Source: Reichenbachiella versicolor (GTDB lineage Bacteria > Bacteroidota > Bacteroidia > Cytophagales > Cyclobacteriaceae). From it: a DNA stretch of 64,000 nucleotides. The translations under genes and the position numbers were made by a program. Location of the stretch: positions 310,001-374,000 of the forward strand of contig NZ_QFZQ01000002.1 in the NCBI RefSeq assembly GCF_003171675.1, in the 5' to 3' direction. The notes below the pieces were generated by a model that saw only the letters and a program-made list of their open reading frames with translations, made no database searches and was not told where the DNA came from. This document shows, piece by piece, positions 28,778 through 38,081 of the stretch (positions are counted from its first letter, which is position 1; each line of letters begins with the position of its first letter).

Positions 28778-29293
28778 CTAATTAGACTGTCTCTTATATC
28801 TTTCCTGAATTATATTCAGATGGTGTAGGACATGTCCAGCAATTATATAAACCTGAGCTCTAGCAGAGGTAGAAGTACCATTGACATTGCCCTTAGATAT
28901 AAGCTCACTTGAATTTAGTCCTTTTATGAGTAACAAATTAGCCATTCTTAAATACTCAAACTCTTGAATCAAGACTTTTATGTCATCGTCCATAGCTTTT
29001 AAATTATATTCATTTTCATTAAACCCAAATAAACACTGCTGTTCACCTCTGACAATAGACAATAGTCTAAAACCAAATATTCTCTCTACGTCAACTATAT
29101 GTCTAGCTACTTGCAGTATTGTCCATTTATCAGCAGCATATGCAAAGTGACCATTACCTTCAAAAGGCAGAAACACTTCGCTAAAATGTTCGCATTGACT
29201 TTCTAAAACTCTCAACACATCGTTATCTCCAACACACTGAACATAACCATCAAAAAAACTGTTGTACTCTGTTTTATTGGGTTTTATTATCAT
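28778..29293 (-). CDS. DinB-family protein
   Basis: 171 aa, a four-helix-bundle DinB-like protein. The metal-binding histidines are visible: H67 of VARHIVDVERIFGFR and the C-terminal GHVLHHLNIIQERY. Such proteins include thiol-dependent transferases (bacillithiol or similar) and uncharacterised members. It shares one base with the preceding gamma-carbonic-anhydrase gene, so it is translated from the same message. Confidence 0.82.
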   Translation of the reverse strand: MIIKPNKTEYNSFFDGYVQCVGDNDVLRVLESQCEHFSEVFLPFEGNGHFAYAADKWTILQVARHIVDVERIFGFRLLSIVRGEQQCLFGFNENEYNLKAMDDDIKVLIQEFEYLRMANLLLIKGLNSSELISKGNVNGTSTSARAQVYIIAGHVLHHLNIIQERYKRQSN

Positions 29294-29814
29294 TATTTCT
29301 CTTCGTTTTTAAACCAACTAGCATATTTTGGATAATTATTAGCGATCCTTTTTATTTCAGCTAAACCTTTATCTCCACTTTCTTTGACTTTTCTTGCAGG
29401 GTTTCCTACGTAAATAGAATTAGGTTCTACTATGGTATTTGCTAATACGACAGCCCCTGCTCCTATGATCGCCCCTGCTCCAATAACAGCATTATCCATG
29501 ATTATAGCACCCATACCGACCAAAACATTATCTTCAATTGTACAACCGTGTATCAATGCACTATGCCCTATTGAAACATTACTTCCTATTATTGTTCCAG
29601 CTTTCTCATATGTCCCATGAACTACGACATTGTCTTGAATGTTAGAATTATCACCCACTATAATAGAATTGACATCACCTCTAACTACAGCATTGTACCA
29701 TACTGTACAATTTTCGCCTAACGTTACCTCCCCTATAAGCGTAGCAGTCTCTGCGAACCAACAACTATCTTTCCACAGTGGCTCAAAACCTCTCACCTTT
29801 CGTATTAATGCCAT
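29293..29814 (-). CDS. Gamma-carbonic-anhydrase-family left-handed beta-helix protein
   Basis: 173 aa of hexapeptide repeats forming a left-handed beta-helix. The zinc-site histidines are at DNVVVHGTY, IGHSALIHGC. An N-terminal FAETATLIGEVTLGENCTVW is typical of the YrdA/PaaY/CaiE group. Family members may hydrate CO2 or act as acyl-CoA related enzymes; activity cannot be decided here. It is preceded by a good promoter candidate and followed by the DinB gene. Confidence 0.9.
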   Translation of the reverse strand: MALIRKVRGFEPLWKDSCWFAETATLIGEVTLGENCTVWYNAVVRGDVNSIIVGDNSNIQDNVVVHGTYEKAGTIIGSNVSIGHSALIHGCTIEDNVLVGMGAIIMDNAVIGAGAIIGAGAVVLANTIVEPNSIYVGNPARKVKESGDKGLAEIKRIANNYPKYASWFKNEEK

Positions 29815-29831
29815 ATTTTCTTAGTTTGAAA

Positions 29832-29862
29832 CAAATCTATTATTTCAGATAGCTACATGCAA
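29832..29862 (-). promoter_or_regulatory. Promoter for the gamma-carbonic-anhydrase/DinB genes
   Basis: On the minus strand TTG (29862-29860), a 20-nt spacer and TAGATTTG (29839-29832) match the Bacteroidota consensus TTTG-N19-21-TAnnTTTG. The start codon lies about 18 nt downstream of the -7 box. The -33 part sits inside the 3' end of the PNPOx-like gene. Confidence 0.5.
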
Positions 29863-30499
29863 GCCTAACCGAAGGGCTAACTTCCAATTGATTTTTAAGC
29901 TTTTCATCAGATATTGGGGTATCAAAACCTGATTTGAAAGGTAACTCCCCTGCCCAAACATCAAGTTCATAATCTTCGGTTTCATCAACTGGAGCTCCTG
30001 TCCTAATCTTGGCTGAAGCACTTTCTATTTTAATTGCTAATACCTTTGTAGCATCTAATTCTTTTTGATTTGGTTCCCTCACTTCATCCCAACGTCCCTG
30101 CAATACATTTTCTGTAATTGCATACAATGCCTGATTTTTCTCTTCATCTGATTCTACATGCCTAGCACCACCAAATACCATGACAGAGCGATAATTTGCA
30201 CTATGATGAAAAGCTGATCTTGCTAACACTAATCCATCAAGCAAAGTCACACAAATACATACTTTGGGAATTTCTAAGGAAGAAATGAGAGACCTACTTT
30301 TCATAGATCCATGAACGTATATAGTATCTTCAACTCTACCGTACGCAGTTGGAATGACAAAAGGTGTACCATTAATTTCGTAACTCAAATGACAAATTAT
30401 ACCAGCATCTAATATTTCGAATACTGTTTTCTTATCATAGGTCGCTCTTTTAGCTCCTCTTATAACTTTATTCAATGTTGTTTTTTCAAAATGACTCAT
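29840..30499 (-). CDS. Pyridoxamine 5'-phosphate oxidase-like flavin-binding protein
   Basis: About 219 aa in the split-barrel FMN-binding superfamily. Key stretch: GIICHLSYEINGTPFVIPTAYGRVEDTIYVHGSMKSR, then CVTLLDGLVLARSAFHHSANYRSVMVFGGA, the flavin-binding pattern of PNPOx-related proteins. The ATG at 30499 is chosen because conserved residues begin there (MSHFEKTTLNKVIRGAKRATYD). It is divergent from a MocR/PdxR-type regulator gene, which may control it. Classical PdxH activity is not established; this group often has no known substrate. Confidence 0.85.
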   Translation of the reverse strand: MSHFEKTTLNKVIRGAKRATYDKKTVFEILDAGIICHLSYEINGTPFVIPTAYGRVEDTIYVHGSMKSRSLISSLEIPKVCICVTLLDGLVLARSAFHHSANYRSVMVFGGARHVESDEEKNQALYAITENVLQGRWDEVREPNQKELDATKVLAIKIESASAKIRTGAPVDETEDYELDVWAGELPFKSGFDTPISDEKLKNQLEVSPSVRLACSYLK

Positions 30500-30583
30500 G
30501 ACTTCTTTGTTTATTAATAACAAATCTCCATTGAATCCGGACTATTTTAGCAATCCACTTTTAAACATTTTACTGGTCCAGAT

Positions 30584-32002
30584 ATGTTACCTTGGAAATC
30601 TATCATAGAAATAAACCCTGAATCGAAACGAACGATTTATCTTCAAATTTCAGATTTCATCATTAAGGAGATAAACATTGGGCATCTATCTGCTGGACAA
30701 AAACTACCCAGTTCAAGAACTTTAGCTGACATTCTAAAAATAAATCGAAAAACGGCTATTATGGCCTTTGACGAACTATTAGCGCAAGGTTGGATTGATG
30801 TTATTCCTAATAAAGGTGCCTTTGTCAAAAATAACATTCCGACATTCCGACCTCAAGATTTAGGTCGAAAAATGAATATTCCTAAAATCATAAAGAAGGA
30901 TCCTATCTCATCACTAGTGACTGTCAATGATGGAATACCTGATTATAGACTTTCATTGATAGACAAGCTTTATAAACAAGCCGGATCACTGTCTAAAAAC
31001 GCGATAGGAAAGAATTTATTTGGAGGTGGAAGCCCTGCTGGAGAAGAATCACTTCGATATGTACTTTGTAACTATTTACACGACTCTCGTGCTATTTCAA
31101 CCACACCATCTAACATCATGGTAACACGTGGTAGTCAAATGGCTCTCTACCTTGCTTTTTCCATACTTCTAAAGAATGGGGGGAAAGTAGCAGTTGGTGA
31201 GTTAAATTATCAAACTGCAAATGATACGATTACTACCTTGGGTGGAAAACTGGTAAAAATTCAACTAAATGATCAAGGTTTGGATATAGATCACCTTGAG
31301 GCTACACTGCAGAAAGAAAAAATTGCGGCAATTTATATTACTCCACATCATCAATATCCAACTACCATTACCATGCCGGTAACTCATAGGTTAAGGCTTT
31401 TGAATCTAGCTTCTAAATATGACTTTACAATAATCGAAGATGACTATGATTACGATTACCATTATTCTAGATCCCCTATTCTTCCTATAGCTAGTATAGA
31501 TCAAGAAAGTAGAGTCGTGTATATAGGATCTTTTTCCAAGCTTTTTGCTCCAGCTGTCAGACTTGGATATATGGTGGCAAGTCAAACTTTCATAAATAAT
31601 TGCATTCCTCATAGGTTACATATTGATCGCCGAGGTGATCCCTTATTGGAAAAGTCACTTTCTATGCTGATAGAAGATAATGAATTGCCTCGTTTACTCA
31701 AGAAAAACATAAGTATATACAAGCGTAGAAGAGACCTATTGGCTAGCCTATTAGAAAAAGAACTAGGTAATCAAGTTAGGTTTAAGCTACCAGAAGGTGG
31801 AATGGCGATATGGGTAAAATTTCTAAATATCGATATTGACACTTTAAAAGATAAACTACATCAAAATGGGGTAATTATGAATACGGATGTATACACAGCA
31901 TTCAATTCTCATAGTAGATTGGGCTTTGCCTCACTAAACGAAAAAGAAATAGGAATTGTAATAGAACTACTTACAAAAGTTATTCACCAAATAGTCCAGT
32001 GA
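30584..32002 (+). CDS. MocR/PdxR-type GntR-family transcriptional regulator
   Basis: 472 aa with an N-terminal GntR winged helix (about 8-75: TIYLQISDFIIKEINIGHLSAGQKLPSSRTLADIL) and a C-terminal class I aminotransferase-like domain. The PLP lysine is in YIGSFSKLFAPAVRLGYMV. Related proteins (PdxR, GabR, TauR) sense PLP or amino-acid adducts. It is divergent from a PNPOx-like flavoprotein gene across about 84 bp, suggesting vitamin B6 or amine control. No pdxS/pdxT genes are nearby. Confidence 0.92.
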   Translation: MLPWKSIIEINPESKRTIYLQISDFIIKEINIGHLSAGQKLPSSRTLADILKINRKTAIMAFDELLAQGWIDVIPNKGAFVKNNIPTFRPQDLGRKMNIPKIIKKDPISSLVTVNDGIPDYRLSLIDKLYKQAGSLSKNAIGKNLFGGGSPAGEESLRYVLCNYLHDSRAISTTPSNIMVTRGSQMALYLAFSILLKNGGKVAVGELNYQTANDTITTLGGKLVKIQLNDQGLDIDHLEATLQKEKIAAIYITPHHQYPTTITMPVTHRLRLLNLASKYDFTIIEDDYDYDYHYSRSPILPIASIDQESRVVYIGSFSKLFAPAVRLGYMVASQTFINNCIPHRLHIDRRGDPLLEKSLSMLIEDNELPRLLKKNISIYKRRRDLLASLLEKELGNQVRFKLPEGGMAIWVKFLNIDIDTLKDKLHQNGVIMNTDVYTAFNSHSRLGFASLNEKEIGIVIELLTKVIHQIVQ

Positions 32003-32096
32003 TCCATTGAATAATCCATATTATTGTTAAAGCATCTTTAATTAACTTCAAGAGTATTAAAATTCATTCTATCCAAATTAAACAATTAACCATCCA

Positions 32097-33242
32097 ATGA
32101 TAATTGAACAAAAAACATGGCATCCTCGAAACGGATGGAATGACGTATCAAAAGAAGTTGAAACTTCAAAAGCAAATCTTGTCCTTGTATTTGGACCAAC
32201 TGAATTAATTGTACAAGATTCATTGAATGGTACATTAAAAGAACTTTATCCTAAGGCAGAAATTATTTCGGTTTCTTCAGTTAAATCAATTTTATCTGGA
32301 GAAATTAATGATGACTTAGTATGTATAAGTGCATTTCAGTTCTCTAATACAAAAATTCAAGCACTAAAGATAAATGTAAATCAAGTGAAAGACAGTTTTG
32401 ATGCTGGTGCTCACTTATCTGCCGAATTAGATAAAGATGATTTGAAGTACTTAATGGTCTTTACTGATTCCACACATAATGTCAACAGTTCTCAATTAGT
32501 TACTGGAATACACTTCAATATATCAGAACATATACCAATTACTGGTGGCGTAGCTTCTGATAAAAACATGTCTAACACAGCATTAGGATTGAATGCAGAA
32601 ATCGGTCAAGGAAACATAATAGCCATTGGCTTTTCTGGCAATGATAGCAAAATTGGTACAGGAATGGATTTAGGTTGGACATCATTTGGTACTGAACGGT
32701 TTATCTCTAAAGTCAAAAACTCAACTGTTTACAAAATTGACCACCTTACACCTTTAGAAATGTATACAGAATATTTAGAAGGACTAGTGGATAACGTTGA
32801 GACATCTGCACAAATTGAATTTCCTTTAGGCATAAAAACTACAGAAACAGATAAAAGAATTATTAGAAGCATAGTGAGTTTTAATAGTGAAGATGGGTCT
32901 GCACGCTTCTCAGGAGATCTAACAGAAGGTGACAAAATTCGAATATTAAAAACTAACATTTCGCAACTTATAGATTCAGCAAAAAATGCCACTAGGCATA
33001 GTAAGAGTGGCATCAATAATGAAGAACCTGATATTGTATTTGTTGTAAATTGCATTCAGAGATCAAAAATTCTTAAAGATTGGACTGAAGATGAGATTTC
33101 AGCAGTAAATAACAGTATTGGTGATAAAAGGAAAGTATTCGGGTTTTATTCTTCAGGAGAATTAACTCCCTTTCACCAGTCAGGAAAATGTGAACTCCAA
33201 AATCACACTATTGTAGTAACTTCGATACAAGAGACGGAATGA
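32097..33242 (+). CDS. FIST-domain sensory protein
   Basis: 381 aa with FIST N-terminal and C-terminal domains (ADLVCISAFQFSNTKIQALK-type strands, then SEHIPITGGVASDKNMSNTALGL, GTERFISKVKNSTVYKIDHLTPLEMYTEYL). FIST proteins are thought to bind small ligands such as amino acids. The stop codon overlaps the start of a histidine kinase gene by 4 bp (ATGA), so ligand binding probably feeds that kinase. There is no signal peptide, so the sensor is cytoplasmic. Confidence 0.87.
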   Translation: MIIEQKTWHPRNGWNDVSKEVETSKANLVLVFGPTELIVQDSLNGTLKELYPKAEIISVSSVKSILSGEINDDLVCISAFQFSNTKIQALKINVNQVKDSFDAGAHLSAELDKDDLKYLMVFTDSTHNVNSSQLVTGIHFNISEHIPITGGVASDKNMSNTALGLNAEIGQGNIIAIGFSGNDSKIGTGMDLGWTSFGTERFISKVKNSTVYKIDHLTPLEMYTEYLEGLVDNVETSAQIEFPLGIKTTETDKRIIRSIVSFNSEDGSARFSGDLTEGDKIRILKTNISQLIDSAKNATRHSKSGINNEEPDIVFVVNCIQRSKILKDWTEDEISAVNNSIGDKRKVFGFYSSGELTPFHQSGKCELQNHTIVVTSIQETE

Positions 33243-34114
33243 AAAAAGGGTATAATAAATTGCTTCAACGTCAAATCAAAAAGTATACTGAAGAAGACAT
33301 TCCTGACCATATGAATGAATTGATGTCGAGTATTAGTCAAGCTTATGATTACTATGAAAGGGATCAAGCACTTGTAGAGAGAGTAATGGATATTAGTTCA
33401 AAAGAACTTCTATCTGCCAACGAAGAACTAAAGAAAATCAATACTGAAATGGATAGGTTTGTTTATAGTACTTCTCACGATTTGAGAGCTCCTCTTCTTT
33501 CTATTCTGGGGTTATTAAACATCATTGAAAAGGAGAATGAACAATATGACCTTAAAGGTTATCTACAACTACTAAGAGACAGTACTGTGAAATTGGATAG
33601 ATTTATCAGTGACATTATAGATTACTCAAGAAACTCTAGATTGGAGGTTTTGGCTACTGAACTTGACATTACAGAGTTAATCAAAGAATCATTTCAGCAT
33701 CTGAATTACCTACCAGGCTGTAGTTCATTACTAAAACTTGTAAATGTAGATGCGCCAGTTAAATATTTTGGAGACGAAAGAAGAATATCTATCGTTCTTA
33801 ACAATCTAATCTCCAACAGTATAAAATACCAAAAAAAAGACATTGCTGATAGTTTTGTAAATATCGAAGCTTCTGTTAGCAAAGATTATCTTGTCATAGA
33901 AATTGAGGATAATGGATTAGGAATAGACACTCCTTACCTTAAGAAAATATTTGATATGTTTTATCGTGCTAACCCTGATGCTAAGGGCTCTGGTCTTGGA
34001 CTTTATATTGTACAAGAAACGATCGAAAAATTAAACGGTAACATTAACGTAGAGTCAACATTTGGGGAGGGGACTAGGTTTACTGTTAAAATCCCTAACC
34101 TTCTTAAAGAATAG
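33239..34114 (+). CDS. Cytoplasmic sensor histidine kinase coupled to FIST protein
   Basis: 291 aa without membrane segments. An N-terminal helical region and coiled coil (about 1-70, ANEELKKINTEMDRFVYS) precedes HisKA with H80 in STSHDLRAPLL. HATPase_c follows: NNLISNSIKYQKK, EDNGLGI, GSGLGLYIV. The ATGA overlap with the FIST gene implies a two-gene ligand sensor module. No response regulator is next to it. Confidence 0.92.
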   Translation: MKKGYNKLLQRQIKKYTEEDIPDHMNELMSSISQAYDYYERDQALVERVMDISSKELLSANEELKKINTEMDRFVYSTSHDLRAPLLSILGLLNIIEKENEQYDLKGYLQLLRDSTVKLDRFISDIIDYSRNSRLEVLATELDITELIKESFQHLNYLPGCSSLLKLVNVDAPVKYFGDERRISIVLNNLISNSIKYQKKDIADSFVNIEASVSKDYLVIEIEDNGLGIDTPYLKKIFDMFYRANPDAKGSGLGLYIVQETIEKLNGNINVESTFGEGTRFTVKIPNLLKE

Positions 34115-34317
34115 TAAATCGAACTTGTAATCCATTGTATTTTTTTTGCAGAAACTTCCTTTATAACCAAAAACATATCTGATATAATAAATACAATATC
34201 GTAGTTTCTTTACTCCGGCGTGCTTGAGCAATGTTTGTTCTTGGAAGTCAAATTAGATATCAGTTCTAAAAGGTATGTATCAAAAGAAATATTCTAACAT
34301 TACCAATTAATCAGGTA

Positions 34318-34785
34318 CTACCAACGCTCTGTATTTAGACTGAGTACTGCACGCATAATATCTTTTTGACTTATCATGCCTACAAGCTTCATATTATGAT
34401 CCAATACTGGAAATCTTCTTATTCTCAAATTCAAAAACATATGAGCAGCTTCAAAGATGTTTACTTCTGGAGATATGTATTTAATATTAGTAGCCATATG
34501 GTCTTTGACTAAACCATGTAACCTTGGATAATTATTGTATTTCCCTTTAACAACCTCCTTCAGACAATCACCTTCAGAAATTATACCTACTAATTCCTTT
34601 CGATCATTGATAACTGGAGCACCAGATATCTTTCTTTTGAGTAGAGTGTCCACCACATCAAAAATGGACTGATTTGGATGAAACGTTGTAAGCTTAGTAG
34701 ACATGTAATCCGAAACGGATACAGGCATGATCTCTGAGACTTCTTGTGTCTCAACTTTGACTCCTTGAAAACTTTTTACCATCAT
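34318..34785 (-). CDS. Tandem CBS-domain protein
   Basis: 155 aa containing two CBS domains: about 27-82 (YMSTKLTTFHPNQSIFDVVDTLLKRKISGAPVIND) and 93-148 (HMATNIKYISPEVNIFEAAHMFLNLRIRRFPVLD). CBS pairs bind adenosine nucleotides. No catalytic domain is attached. It could be a regulatory subunit or stand-alone energy sensor. It lies in its own unit downstream of the arg operon's end. Confidence 0.88.
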   Translation of the reverse strand: MMVKSFQGVKVETQEVSEIMPVSVSDYMSTKLTTFHPNQSIFDVVDTLLKRKISGAPVINDRKELVGIISEGDCLKEVVKGKYNNYPRLHGLVKDHMATNIKYISPEVNIFEAAHMFLNLRIRRFPVLDHNMKLVGMISQKDIMRAVLSLNTERW

Positions 34786-34868
34786 TCTAGTTGTTTAATG
34801 CAATTAATAATATACATCAAAACAAGAAGAAAATCAACTTAACTAACTGATAATAAGAACCGTAATTT

Positions 34869-36203
34869 TTACGAAATGAGCTTTAAAATCGACTTATCAG
34901 CCTTTTCAAAATCAAAAGAAGAAATAATAGCTTTTAGTTTGGATTCAATCTGATCATTAGCAGGATCTCCTATACTTCCCAAATGAGTATGATTCACCTC
35001 CTTACTTAAAGAAGCCCCTCCTTCTTCGATAGCTCTTCCCACCTGAATATATGCATCTCTAAAAGGTACGCCTTCATTTACCAACCTGTTGACCTCTTCT
35101 ACACTGAATAAGTCGTTATATTTTGGGTCATTGATAATACTGTCTTTAACCTCAATATTCTTCATAGCAAAAATAGCTACCTCTAGGGTAGATTTAAGCT
35201 CTTCAAAAGCAGGTAAGAAAGTCTCCTTAATAGTTTGCATATCTCTATGATAACCAGAAGGAAGGTTTGTAGTAATCAAACTTATTTCAGTGGTCAATGA
35301 TTGGAGTTTGTTCATTTTAGCTCTGATCAACTCAAATACATCTGGATTTTTCTTATGCGGCATTATACTGGAACCAGTAGTCATTTCAGTAGGCAATTTC
35401 AAAAAACCAAAGTTTTGAGAATTATAAAGACAGATATCCATACTCATTCTAGAAAGCGTAGCTGCTATACTATTCATAGCAAACGCTACAGTCTTCTCTA
35501 CCTTACCTCTACTCATTTGAGCATAAACAACATTATAACTTAAATCATCAAACCCTAATAAGTCAGTAGTCATTTGACGATCTAAAGGAAATGAAGAACC
35601 ATAACCTGCTCCTGAACCTAATGGGTTTTGATTAGCTACTTTATAAGCTGCATTTAGCAAATGAAGATCATCTGTTAATCCCTCTGCATAAGCCCCAAAC
35701 CATAAACCAAATGAAGAGGGCATTGCAACTTGCAGGTGAGTATAACCTGGGATCAATACATCTTTATGCTCTTTACTAAGTTCATTAAGAGTATAAAAAA
35801 GCTCCTCTATAAGCCCTGCAATAGTCTTTATTTCATCACGAATAAACAATCTCAAATCGACCAAAACCTGATCATTTCGAGATCTACCACTATGTATTTT
35901 CTTGCCTATATCACCAAGCTTTCTTGTCAGCATTAATTCAACCTGAGAATGTACATCCTCAATCCCTTCTTCTATTACAAACTCTCCAGATTCTATTACT
36001 TTTAGAATCTCCTTAAGCTCAGCATGAATCTTGGGAAGTTCTTCTTTTTCTAATAGACCTATACTTTCTAACATAGCAGTATGAGCCATAGAACCATATA
36101 CATCAAAAGGAGCTAACAATAAGTCCAGTTCCCTATCACGTCCTACTGTATACTTTTCAATATCCTTTGATACCTCAGAGGTACCTTTATCCCAAAGCTT
36201 CAT
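34869..36203 (-). CDS. argH: Argininosuccinate lyase
   Basis: The final arginine-biosynthesis enzyme, cleaving argininosuccinate to arginine and fumarate. 444 aa; the fumarase/aspartase signature GSSIMPHKKNP is intact (about 280-290), with SGRSRNDQV and PGYTHLQ catalytic segments (about 109-117 and 154-160). It is the last gene of the operon, 10 bp after the argE-like gene. Confidence 0.97.
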   Translation of the reverse strand: MKLWDKGTSEVSKDIEKYTVGRDRELDLLLAPFDVYGSMAHTAMLESIGLLEKEELPKIHAELKEILKVIESGEFVIEEGIEDVHSQVELMLTRKLGDIGKKIHSGRSRNDQVLVDLRLFIRDEIKTIAGLIEELFYTLNELSKEHKDVLIPGYTHLQVAMPSSFGLWFGAYAEGLTDDLHLLNAAYKVANQNPLGSGAGYGSSFPLDRQMTTDLLGFDDLSYNVVYAQMSRGKVEKTVAFAMNSIAATLSRMSMDICLYNSQNFGFLKLPTEMTTGSSIMPHKKNPDVFELIRAKMNKLQSLTTEISLITTNLPSGYHRDMQTIKETFLPAFEELKSTLEVAIFAMKNIEVKDSIINDPKYNDLFSVEEVNRLVNEGVPFRDAYIQVGRAIEEGGASLSKEVNHTHLGSIGDPANDQIESKLKAIISSFDFEKADKSILKLIS

Positions 36204-36213
36204 ATAAATATTT

Positions 36214-37311
36214 TTACAATTTCACCGCAGGTGAAATATCAAGATGGTTCAATAGTTTAATGTATAGATTAATGCCGTTTTCAATTTCATCAACGTAGAT
36301 GTATTCATCAGCAGTATGCGATCGAGCAGAATCTCCAGGACCAATTTTAATAGTTGTAAAATCTAAAAGGGCTTGATCAGATAATGTGGGTGACCCATAC
36401 TTTCTCATACCTATCGCCTCCCCTCTTTTTACAACAGGGTGATCTTCTGAAATACCTGAAGAATTTAACCTTAGTGATCTAGGCTCAACTTCTGACTCTA
36501 TGAGACTACTTATAATATCTACCGTCTCTTTGTTACTGTAAGCATCAGTGGTACGAACATCTATCACGAACTTGCAACTATCTGGAACAACATTATGCTG
36601 TCTCCCTGCCTCCACTTGAGTAACCGTTACATTAATTGGACCTAAGTGATTTGAAACCTTCTCGAATTTAAAATCTTTTAGTTTACCAATATCGGTCATT
36701 GCTTTATAAATAGCATTAACACCTTCATTTCGTGCTGCATGGCCACTTTTACCTTTTGCCTCGCAGTCTATTACCACTAATCCTTTTTCGGCAATAGCCA
36801 TATCCATCAATGTAGGCTCTCCAATTATACCCAAATCAATATCTCCTATCTCTTCCAGTATAGAAGCTATACCATTTTCTCCTGAAATTTCTTCTTCAGC
36901 GGTAGCTGCAAGTACAAGATTATATGGAAGGTCATCTTGATCATAAAAGTGCAAAAAAGCTTGAATCAAACTCACCAATGGCCCACCAGCATCGTTGCTA
37001 CCTAAGCCATATAATCTACCATCAATAATCTGTGCTTCAAATGGGTCAAGTGTATATGATTTGGACGGCCGAACAGTATCATGATGTGAATTAAGAAGGA
37101 TCGTAGGTTTTTCATCGTCCCAATGAGTTGACGTTGCCCAAAGGTTGTTGTTACGCCTTCTTACTTGAACACCTTTTGAAAATAAAAACTCTTTAATATA
37201 GTCAGCTACTAAGCCTTCATTCCTACTAAAAGATTCCAAGCCTATCATTGCTGCTAACAAGTTAACAGCCTCCTCGGTTTTGGGACTATATTTCTCTCCT
37301 AATTCAAACAT
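36214..37311 (-). CDS. argE: M20 deacylase, N-acetyl(succinyl)ornithine/citrulline deacetylase-like
   Basis: A 365 aa zinc amidase of the M20 family. Metal-binding and catalytic motifs: LLNSHHDTV (about 73-80), GLGSNDAGGP (about 102-111), ATAEEEISGENG with the general-base Glu (about 136-147). In this operon, after an acetyl/succinylornithine-type carbamoyltransferase, its natural substrate is likely an N-acylated citrulline. This uses the linear route rather than ArgJ recycling, and no argJ is seen. It overlaps argB by 13 bp. Confidence 0.88.
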   Translation of the reverse strand: MFELGEKYSPKTEEAVNLLAAMIGLESFSRNEGLVADYIKEFLFSKGVQVRRRNNNLWATSTHWDDEKPTILLNSHHDTVRPSKSYTLDPFEAQIIDGRLYGLGSNDAGGPLVSLIQAFLHFYDQDDLPYNLVLAATAEEEISGENGIASILEEIGDIDLGIIGEPTLMDMAIAEKGLVVIDCEAKGKSGHAARNEGVNAIYKAMTDIGKLKDFKFEKVSNHLGPINVTVTQVEAGRQHNVVPDSCKFVIDVRTTDAYSNKETVDIISSLIESEVEPRSLRLNSSGISEDHPVVKRGEAIGMRKYGSPTLSDQALLDFTTIKIGPGDSARSHTADEYIYVDEIENGINLYIKLLNHLDISPAVKL

Positions 37312-38081
37312 ATTATGGTACCTGGATAGTCGTTAGACTGAACTAAACCTATAGAATCAAAATGACCTATTTTAACGGTAAACACACCTAAACCAAGCGC
37401 ATTGAAGGCATTATCCAACTTTGGAATCATGCCATCACTGATAACTCCTCTATCTTTATGATCCTTGTAACTTACTGGTGTAATCTCAGAAATTACAGTC
37501 TTTTTTTCAAAATCACTCAAGACTCCAGGCTGCTCAAAACAATACACCAAATCAACGTCATACATATCACTCATACCAACAGCTATCTCTGAGGCTATAG
37601 TATCAGCGTTGGTATTTAAAAGTTGGCCTTGCTTATCATGAGTCAAAGCACAAAACACTGGTACTGTCCCTGCTTGTAATAGAGCTCTAATAAACTCGGC
37701 ATTTATGGCCTTTACGTCACCTACAAAACCATAATCTATGATTTTTATTGGACGTTTCACCGATTGAATAGCATTGCCATCGGCTCCTGAAAGACCTACA
37801 GCATGTTCGCCATTAGCTTGCATTTTAGCTACTATCTTTTTGTTCAAACCAGAGAATACCATTGAAACGATTTCAATAGCCTCTTTATCGGTCACTCGAC
37901 GACCTTCAACCATATTCACTGGTACACCTAGCTTTTCTTGTAATTTGGAAGCGATATTACCACCACCATGCACAAGAATTTTATCCCCTTTAATAGCAGC
38001 AAATTTCTTTAAAAAAGAATCTAACTGATCCTCTTCATTAATGACTTTACCTCCTATTTTGACAATAGTCAACTTACTCAT
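37299..38081 (-). CDS. argB: Acetylglutamate (acylglutamate) kinase
   Basis: Phosphorylates N-acylglutamate in the second step of arginine synthesis. 260 aa amino-acid-kinase fold: KIGGKVI (about 8-14), LVHGGGNIASKLQ (about 36-48), and an adenine-side VGDVKAIN segment. The chain lacks the N-terminal helix of the arginine-inhibited hexameric enzymes, so feedback control by arginine is unlikely, as in E. coli-type ArgB. It overlaps argF' by 4 bp. Confidence 0.95.
   Translation of the reverse strand: MSKLTIVKIGGKVINEEDQLDSFLKKFAAIKGDKILVHGGGNIASKLQEKLGVPVNMVEGRRVTDKEAIEIVSMVFSGLNKKIVAKMQANGEHAVGLSGADGNAIQSVKRPIKIIDYGFVGDVKAINAEFIRALLQAGTVPVFCALTHDKQGQLLNTNADTIASEIAVGMSDMYDVDLVYCFEQPGVLSDFEKKTVISEITPVSYKDHKDRGVISDGMIPKLDNAFNALGLGVFTVKIGHFDSIGLVQSNDYPGTIICLN

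Noticed and set aside
32729-33055. 108-codon minus strand frame
   Set aside because: Opposite the FIST gene; hydrophobic stretches are a by-product of the complement.
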